Shown: positions 9,954 to 14,642 of the stretch, in pieces | Numbering within the stretch: the first letter of the stretch is position 1 | How the letters are laid out: each line of letters opens with the position of its first letter | NCBI GenBank assembly: GCA_016204525.1 | Contig: JACQKO010000028.1 | Span: 1 to 14,642 of the forward strand | From: Candidatus Levyibacteriota bacterium | Lineage (GTDB): Bacteria > Patescibacteriota > Microgenomatia > Levybacterales > GWA1-39-11 | Length of the DNA: 14,642 bases | Direction: 5' to 3' | The notes under the pieces: generated by a model | What the model saw: the letters and a program-made list of their open reading frames with translations, nothing else | Told to the model about the DNA's origin: nothing | Database searches by the model: none | Translations under genes and position numbers: made by a program

Positions 9954-11834
9954 ATGATTGCACCTTTATCTTGGCTGAAAGAATACGTCGATATAAATTT
10001 GAAACCCAAAGAGCTTGGAGACAGGCTTACTGAGGTAGGGCTCGGATGCGAAAAAATTGTTGAAAAGAACGGCGATATAATTTTTGAACTCGAGATTACC
10101 CCAAACAGACCGGATCTGCTTTCAATTATCGGGGTTGCAAGAGAAATCGCGGCAATAGAATCAAAAAAAGTAAAGTATCCTAAGGCTAAAACCGATATTA
10201 ACGTTAAACCGAAAAAAGTCTTGCCGCTTAAAATAGAAACGAATTCAGCGATAAATCCTAGGTTTACGGGGATCATAATCGAAGGCATTAATGTCAAAGA
10301 GTCACCGACATGGCTTTGGAAGCGCCTTGAGAGCATTGGTCAACGGCCGATAAATAACATTGTTGATATTACAAATTATGTAATGTTTGAGCTCGGAAAT
10401 CCTCTTCATGTATTTGACTACGACAAAATCAAGGGAAATATTATGCGGGTGCATAAAACAAAAGGAGGAGAGAAATTCAAAAGCGTTGACGAAATTTCTT
10501 ATCATCTCCCTGCCAGTGCTGTGGTTATTTCGGACGCTGATGATATTATCGACCTTTGCGGAATAAAGGGAGGGTATAATAGCGGAATTTTCGAAAACAC
10601 AAAATCAATCCTAATAAGGGTCCCCGTTGAGGTTCCGAATCTCATACGAAGAGCGTCTCAAGCACTAGGACTCAGGTCTGAAGCATCAAGTATTTTTGAA
10701 CGGAGAGTAAATTCGGGAGGAACAATTGACGCATTGCAAAGGGCAGTTGATTTGGTTTTGGAATTGGCAGGCGGGGAAATAGCAAGCAGCCTTATTGATA
10801 TTAAAAAAGAGGATTTCATACCATGGAGATTGGAATTAAACAATGAAAGACTTAATAAAATTTTGGGGATTGAGATAAAAGAGACCGAAGTAATAAGCCT
10901 GTTGGAAAGGGTAAGCCTGTCACCTAAAGCATCTAGGGGTATAATTCAAACAACAATCCCGACATACAGAAATGATTTAAAAATAGAGGAGGACTTAATT
11001 GAAGAAGTTGCAAGGTTCTATGGGTATAACAACTTTCCGAAAACAATGCCCGCAGGCGCAATTCCCACTGGAGCTATTCCATATTTTAAAGATTTTAGAT
11101 TGGAAGAAAAAATTAAATCGGTGCTTACTGGAGCTGGCTTCTCGGAGGTATACTCATATAGTCTCGTGTCGGAAAAGAACCTTTCAGAATTAGAAATAGA
11201 TTCCGAGAAGGTTCTACGAGTGGATAATCCGGTAAGCCTCGAGTTTGAATATTTAAGACCAACATTAAAAATAGGACTGCTCGCGGCGGTCAAACAAAAC
11301 AAATCGTATTTTGACAAAATCGAGCTTTTTGAACTTGGGAAGGTATATCTTGGGAAGAACGTCGATAATGCAAAAGAGGCTTATTTTCTTTCAGGAATTT
11401 CAAATGTTAAAAGTTATTATGAGGTAAAAGGCGTGCTTGAAAGACTCCTGGCGGAACTTGGATCAAATTACGATTTAAGTAAAAGTATCGAACTAACAGA
11501 AGAAGGGATAATATTCGAATTAAATCTATCTGATATTCTTAAGAACATCGGAATGAAAAAGAAATTTGTGCCTGTTCCAAAATATCCCCCGGTTATTGAA
11601 GACCTGAGCATTGAGATTGAACCAAAAATAAAATATGGAGAAATAGTTAATGTAATTGCTGTCCAAAGCAAGCTTTTTAATAAAGTAGAGTTACTTGATG
11701 AGTATGGAAACAAGAAAACATTCAGAATCACCTATCTCTCCCGCGACCGAAACCTTACAAGTGAAGATATCGAACCAATCCGCGAAAAAATAACCGCCGC
11801 ACTCAAAAAAAGTTTTAAAGCCGAACCCGCATAA
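9954..11834 (+). CDS. pheT: Phenylalanyl-tRNA synthetase beta subunit, short form
   Basis: This 626-aa partner of PheS starts 1 nt after its stop. The order is: a short B1 segment (1-40), ITPNRPDLLSIIGVAREIA (48-66), a B3/B4 domain with GQRPINNIVDITNYVMFELG (129-148) and GLRSEASSIFERRVN (239-253), B5 (about 292-360, IPTYRNDLKIEEDLIEEVAR), a catalytic-like core (about 380-530) and a C-terminal FDX-ACB anticodon domain (543-626, KYPPVIEDLS). Typical bacterial PheT is about 800 residues. The EMAP/OB-type tRNA-binding domain normally inserted in B1 is missing, which accounts for most of the length difference. The editing module (B3/B4) is retained, in contrast to ThrRS. Confidence 0.94.
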   Translation: MIAPLSWLKEYVDINLKPKELGDRLTEVGLGCEKIVEKNGDIIFELEITPNRPDLLSIIGVAREIAAIESKKVKYPKAKTDINVKPKKVLPLKIETNSAINPRFTGIIIEGINVKESPTWLWKRLESIGQRPINNIVDITNYVMFELGNPLHVFDYDKIKGNIMRVHKTKGGEKFKSVDEISYHLPASAVVISDADDIIDLCGIKGGYNSGIFENTKSILIRVPVEVPNLIRRASQALGLRSEASSIFERRVNSGGTIDALQRAVDLVLELAGGEIASSLIDIKKEDFIPWRLELNNERLNKILGIEIKETEVISLLERVSLSPKASRGIIQTTIPTYRNDLKIEEDLIEEVARFYGYNNFPKTMPAGAIPTGAIPYFKDFRLEEKIKSVLTGAGFSEVYSYSLVSEKNLSELEIDSEKVLRVDNPVSLEFEYLRPTLKIGLLAAVKQNKSYFDKIELFELGKVYLGKNVDNAKEAYFLSGISNVKSYYEVKGVLERLLAELGSNYDLSKSIELTEEGIIFELNLSDILKNIGMKKKFVPVPKYPPVIEDLSIEIEPKIKYGEIVNVIAVQSKLFNKVELLDEYGNKKTFRITYLSRDRNLTSEDIEPIREKITAALKKSFKAEPA

Positions 11835-11838
11835 GTCA

Positions 11839-12402
11839 ATGAAAATAAGTAAAGCTTTGAAAAAACGTATTGAGAAAGCGGTCAGCGAAAAGATAGATGT
11901 TATTCCGTACGATCCTATATGGACAAAACGATTTGAAAAAGAGAAAGAATTCTTGTTAAGGAAATTTCCGAATGTTGTTAAAAGAGTAGAACATTTTGGT
12001 AGTACTGCTGTACCAAATTTGGCTTCAAAATCTATCGTCGATATGCTTATCGAGGTCACATCCCATAGGGATGTTATACAGCAAATAATTCCAGTTCTAA
12101 CATCTCTTGGATATGATTATTTTTACAGGCCGGAATTTGACAAACCGCCGATGTACGACTGGTTTATAAAAAGAGATTCGAAAGGAAATCGGACTCACCA
12201 TCTTCATATGGTAAGCAAAAATTCGAAACTATGGGGGAGACTTTTATTTCGTGATTATTTGAGAGATCACCCAAATGTTGCAGCAGAATATGGTAATTTA
12301 AAAGCTGACTTGTCAAAAAAATTACCAAATGATCGCGAAGCATACACAAAGGCCAAAACCGATTTTGTAATGTCGATAATGGGAAAAACCAAAAAAAATT
12401 AG
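11839..12402 (+). CDS. GrpB-family (UPF0157) nucleotidyltransferase-like protein
   Basis: This 187-aa protein has the family core EHFGSTAVPNLASKSIVDML at residues 51-70, where GST is the nucleotidyltransferase-type motif and the following Asp (D68) is a candidate catalytic residue. A helical N terminus (MKISKALKKRIEKA) precedes the usual VIPYDPIWTKRFEKEK start of the domain, and THHLHMV (about 155) is also typical. The biochemical role of GrpB-like proteins is poorly defined; some are fused to CoaE. It begins 4 nt after pheT, so it probably belongs to the same transcript. Its last 4 nt overlap the convergent penicillin-binding protein gene. Confidence 0.85.
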   Translation: MKISKALKKRIEKAVSEKIDVIPYDPIWTKRFEKEKEFLLRKFPNVVKRVEHFGSTAVPNLASKSIVDMLIEVTSHRDVIQQIIPVLTSLGYDYFYRPEFDKPPMYDWFIKRDSKGNRTHHLHMVSKNSKLWGRLLFRDYLRDHPNVAAEYGNLKADLSKKLPNDREAYTKAKTDFVMSIMGKTKKN

Positions 12403-14642
12403 GGGGTCGGGCTCGGAGTCAGGGCTGGAGTGATAGAAGTGGTGGGGGTGGGGGTTGGAGTAGGGGGTTCGTCATATTTATGGTCTGAGACTTCTGTTGG
12501 AGGGCGATAGAGATCGTCGCCCGGGTGAGCTTCGTTGAGCCATTTATTAATTGCTTCTTGCCAGCGATTTTTACCATCTCGCGAGATAGGATCTGACTCC
12601 TCAAAAACAATATATTCTTTTACATCATAATCTCCTCGCTTAATTTCCTCTTCGTTGGCAAGTTTCCCGCCCTGGTGTTTTGATAATTTAACTTTTTTGA
12701 AAATAACCGCATTGGCTGTTGGTTCGGTACCTTTCAGAAAGTACTCGCTTCTTGTAGGCTGCCCATCGCGGGGAAGTCCTCCTGAAAACGCGTCAATCTG
12801 CATAGCAATTATACCTGAAGGTTGGGTAACTCTTTCATCCGGCTTTCCTTTTAAGACGGCCTGCGTAATTCTTCTCCAAATTGGCGTCGCGCCGGTAACA
12901 CCTGATGCAATTCTTGGATCCATTGGTGCGTTGTCATTATTTCCAACCCAAGAAGCTACAACAAAAGATGGAGTATAGCCAACCGCCCAATTATCTCGTT
13001 TTGAGTCTGTAGTTCCGGTTTTTACAGAAACAGTTCTACCAGCTATATTAAGGAAAGAATTTGTTCCAAAAACTTCTGAGCGCGCGTTGTTATCCAAAAG
13101 TATATGCGAGATTAGAAATGCTACTTCTTCTGATAGAACTTTAACGCCTTTTGAATCTTTATGTTTAAATATGGTTTTCCCTTTTCTATCTTTCACTTCA
13201 GCAATTGAGAAAGATTCTTTTTTTACACCCCGGTTCGCAAAAACAGAGTAAGCTGTTGCCATCTCTACGAGTGTCACCTCACGGCCTCCAAGAACCAAAG
13301 ACAACCCTACATTGCTAAGGTTTCCCTGCGTAGGTTTCCAATTTTCTATACCCATATCGTATGCTTTTTGCATAACGGGTTTTATTCCAACACGGGCAAG
13401 CATTTTAACGGCCGGCACATTGACAGAATTTCCGAGAGCAAACCTTATTTGCATTGGTCCGCGATATTTACCGTCGTAGTTAACGGGAATATAATCCTTC
13501 TGCCCGGGAACATTGATGGGCAATTCGGTTTTAAGGTCCATAAGTAATGTCGCTGGCGTGTATCCTTTTTCAAATGCGGTAGCATACATAATAGGCTTTA
13601 ACGCAGAGCCGGGCTGACGATGCGCCGTTGCAGCATTAAAGTTTCCTTCCCTTTCCGTATCAAAATAATCGCGGCTTCCGACCATTGCTAAAATCGCGCC
13701 GGTCACAGGATCCATTACAATTGTTGCGCCATTACTCACATCAAATTTTTCAATTTTCTCTATCTCCTCAAATACTATATTTTCGGCGCTTTTTTGAATC
13801 TCATAGTCCAGAGTTGTGATAACAGTCAAATTGCCATTTTCAACAACGGCTTCTCCATATAGTTTTACCAAGTGTTCACGAATATACTGTACGAAATGGG
13901 GAGCTTTAAGATTTCCTTGTTTTTGACTAAACGTAAACTTCTCAACTTCTGATAACGCATCTTTTTCTTGTTTACGGGAGATTTTGCCGTCTTCCCTCAT
14001 TCGCCGCAGTACATCTTTTGTTCTTGTAATATAAGCTTTATCTTTTCCCACAAAAGGCGAGTAAATAGAAGGTGCTTGCGGGAGTCCTGCCAAAAACGCT
14101 GTCTGCGCCAAATTTAGTTCTTTTGCATGTTTGCCAAAATAGAGGTTGGCGGCAGCTTCAACACCTATAGCCGTTCCCCCATAAGGAACGTTGTTAAGAT
14201 ACATTTCAAGAATCTCGAGCTTTGAAAATCTTTGATCCACCTGAACTGCCAGGATTAATTCCTTTAGTTTGCGGGTTATGCTTCGCTCGGGAGACAGAAG
14301 CACATTCTTAACCAGTTGTTGAGTTATTGTAGAACCACCTGTAACCCTATTCTTAAGGATCGGATCGAGCAATAAGCCTCGAATTAACCCCGTTACCGAA
14401 AATCCTTTATTAGTATAGAAGTCTTTATCTTCAATTGAAATTGTCGCAGCTTTTAGATTATCGGGAACTTCTTTTAGAGGAACATAAAGGCGATTGTAGT
14501 CTTTGAAAATAGAGTAGAGCACTACACCGTTTTTATCTAGAATCTTAGTCGAATCTTTTATGTCGCTACCCGCAAGTTTTCCAGGAGCAGGCAAGTCGCG
14601 CGAAACCCACAAAAAGTACAAAAAAAACAGTACAATTCCTCC
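12399..14642 (-). CDS. Class A penicillin-binding protein (PBP1A-like), 5' end beyond window
   Basis: This bifunctional peptidoglycan synthase is open to the window edge: codons upstream of position 14621 continue a hydrophobic membrane anchor (GGIVLFFLYFLWV), so the true start is outside. Numbering from the codon at 14621, the GT51 transglycosylase domain shows EDKDFY (64-69), GGSTITQQLVKN (95-106), RKLKE (117-121) and EMYLNNVPYG (139-148). The transpeptidase domain has SALK (serine near 340), SVN (near 400) and KTG (near 534). After the domain comes a charged stretch and a C-terminal tail rich in Pro and Thr ending PALTPSPTP, as seen in CPR wall proteins. It builds the cell wall at the outer face of the membrane and converges on the GrpB-like gene. 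Confidence 0.95.
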   Translation of the reverse strand, partial: GGIVLFFLYFLWVSRDLPAPGKLAGSDIKDSTKILDKNGVVLYSIFKDYNRLYVPLKEVPDNLKAATISIEDKDFYTNKGFSVTGLIRGLLLDPILKNRVTGGSTITQQLVKNVLLSPERSITRKLKELILAVQVDQRFSKLEILEMYLNNVPYGGTAIGVEAAANLYFGKHAKELNLAQTAFLAGLPQAPSIYSPFVGKDKAYITRTKDVLRRMREDGKISRKQEKDALSEVEKFTFSQKQGNLKAPHFVQYIREHLVKLYGEAVVENGNLTVITTLDYEIQKSAENIVFEEIEKIEKFDVSNGATIVMDPVTGAILAMVGSRDYFDTEREGNFNAATAHRQPGSALKPIMYATAFEKGYTPATLLMDLKTELPINVPGQKDYIPVNYDGKYRGPMQIRFALGNSVNVPAVKMLARVGIKPVMQKAYDMGIENWKPTQGNLSNVGLSLVLGGREVTLVEMATAYSVFANRGVKKESFSIAEVKDRKGKTIFKHKDSKGVKVLSEEVAFLISHILLDNNARSEVFGTNSFLNIAGRTVSVKTGTTDSKRDNWAVGYTPSFVVASWVGNNDNAPMDPRIASGVTGATPIWRRITQAVLKGKPDERVTQPSGIIAMQIDAFSGGLPRDGQPTRSEYFLKGTEPTANAVIFKKVKLSKHQGGKLANEEEIKRGDYDVKEYIVFEESDPISRDGKNRWQEAINKWLNEAHPGDDLYRPPTEVSDHKYDEPPTPTPTPTTSITPALTPSPTP

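Noticed and set aside
14619..14621. TTG at 14621 as start of the penicillin-binding protein
   Set aside because: The frame stays open to the window edge and the upstream codons continue a membrane helix, so the start is outside.
1..14642. CRISPR array, insertion sequence or rRNA genes
   Set aside because: No regularly spaced direct repeats, transposase or rRNA segments are visible.

Overview
The window looks like part of a Candidate Phyla Radiation (Patescibacteria) chromosome, most likely Microgenomates-like. This is inference from the sequence alone. The supporting features are cut-down versions of universal proteins (a ThrRS without TGS and editing domains, a PheT without the EMAP-type tRNA-binding domain, a trigger factor without the peptidyl-prolyl isomerase domain), CPR-type small families (DUF5660-like and DUF5665-like proteins), AT-leaning codons with AGA/CGA arginine, a Pro/Thr-rich tail on the penicillin-binding protein, and many genes whose -10 box lies only 6-8 nt from the start codon.

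Layout. 1-173 (minus): a tRNA-Val(UAC)-like gene with an unpaired acceptor stem, then tRNA-Leu(GAG). 153-794 (minus): a LAGLIDADG homing-endonuclease-like gene whose last codons lie inside tRNA-Leu. 876-1826: a TerC/DUF475 membrane protein. 1840-2020 (minus): a quasi-palindromic tRNA-Tyr-like relic and tRNA-Leu(CAG). 2086-3488: two paralogous lysozyme/lytic-transglycosylase-like secreted proteins, separated by about 270 bp that hold a strong promoter, a terminator and nested palindromes. 3531-5394: tRNA-Leu(UAG), trigger factor, a DUF5660-like coiled-coil protein and tRNA-Val(GAC). 5576-11834: a translation operon in the order DUF5665-like, thrS, infC, rpmI, a 48-aa basic ORF, rplT, a Phe leader peptide with attenuator, a 69-aa unknown ORF, pheS, pheT. 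11839-12402: a GrpB-family protein. 12399-14642 (minus): a class A penicillin-binding protein that runs off the window.

The order thrS-infC-rpmI-rplT-(leader)-pheS-pheT matches the E. coli operon thrS-infC-rpmI-rplT-pheM-pheS-pheT. The most interesting element is at 8291-8429. A consensus promoter drives an 11-codon leader peptide, MENFGFFYFTS, closely resembling E. coli PheM. It is followed by a full set of competing RNA arms (1:2, 2:3, 3:4) and a U-tract terminator, which is the textbook architecture of ribosome-mediated attenuation responding to charged tRNA-Phe. It is followed by a 69-aa ORF with a near-perfect Shine-Dalgarno sequence, and then by pheST behind a structured 250-nt leader.

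Other points to re-examine are two tRNA genes with abnormal 5' halves, each immediately downstream of a tRNA-Leu; an undescribed 48-aa basic ORF between bL35 and bL20; a strong promoter whose predicted start is three bases from an intrinsic terminator; and several palindromic intergenic elements.
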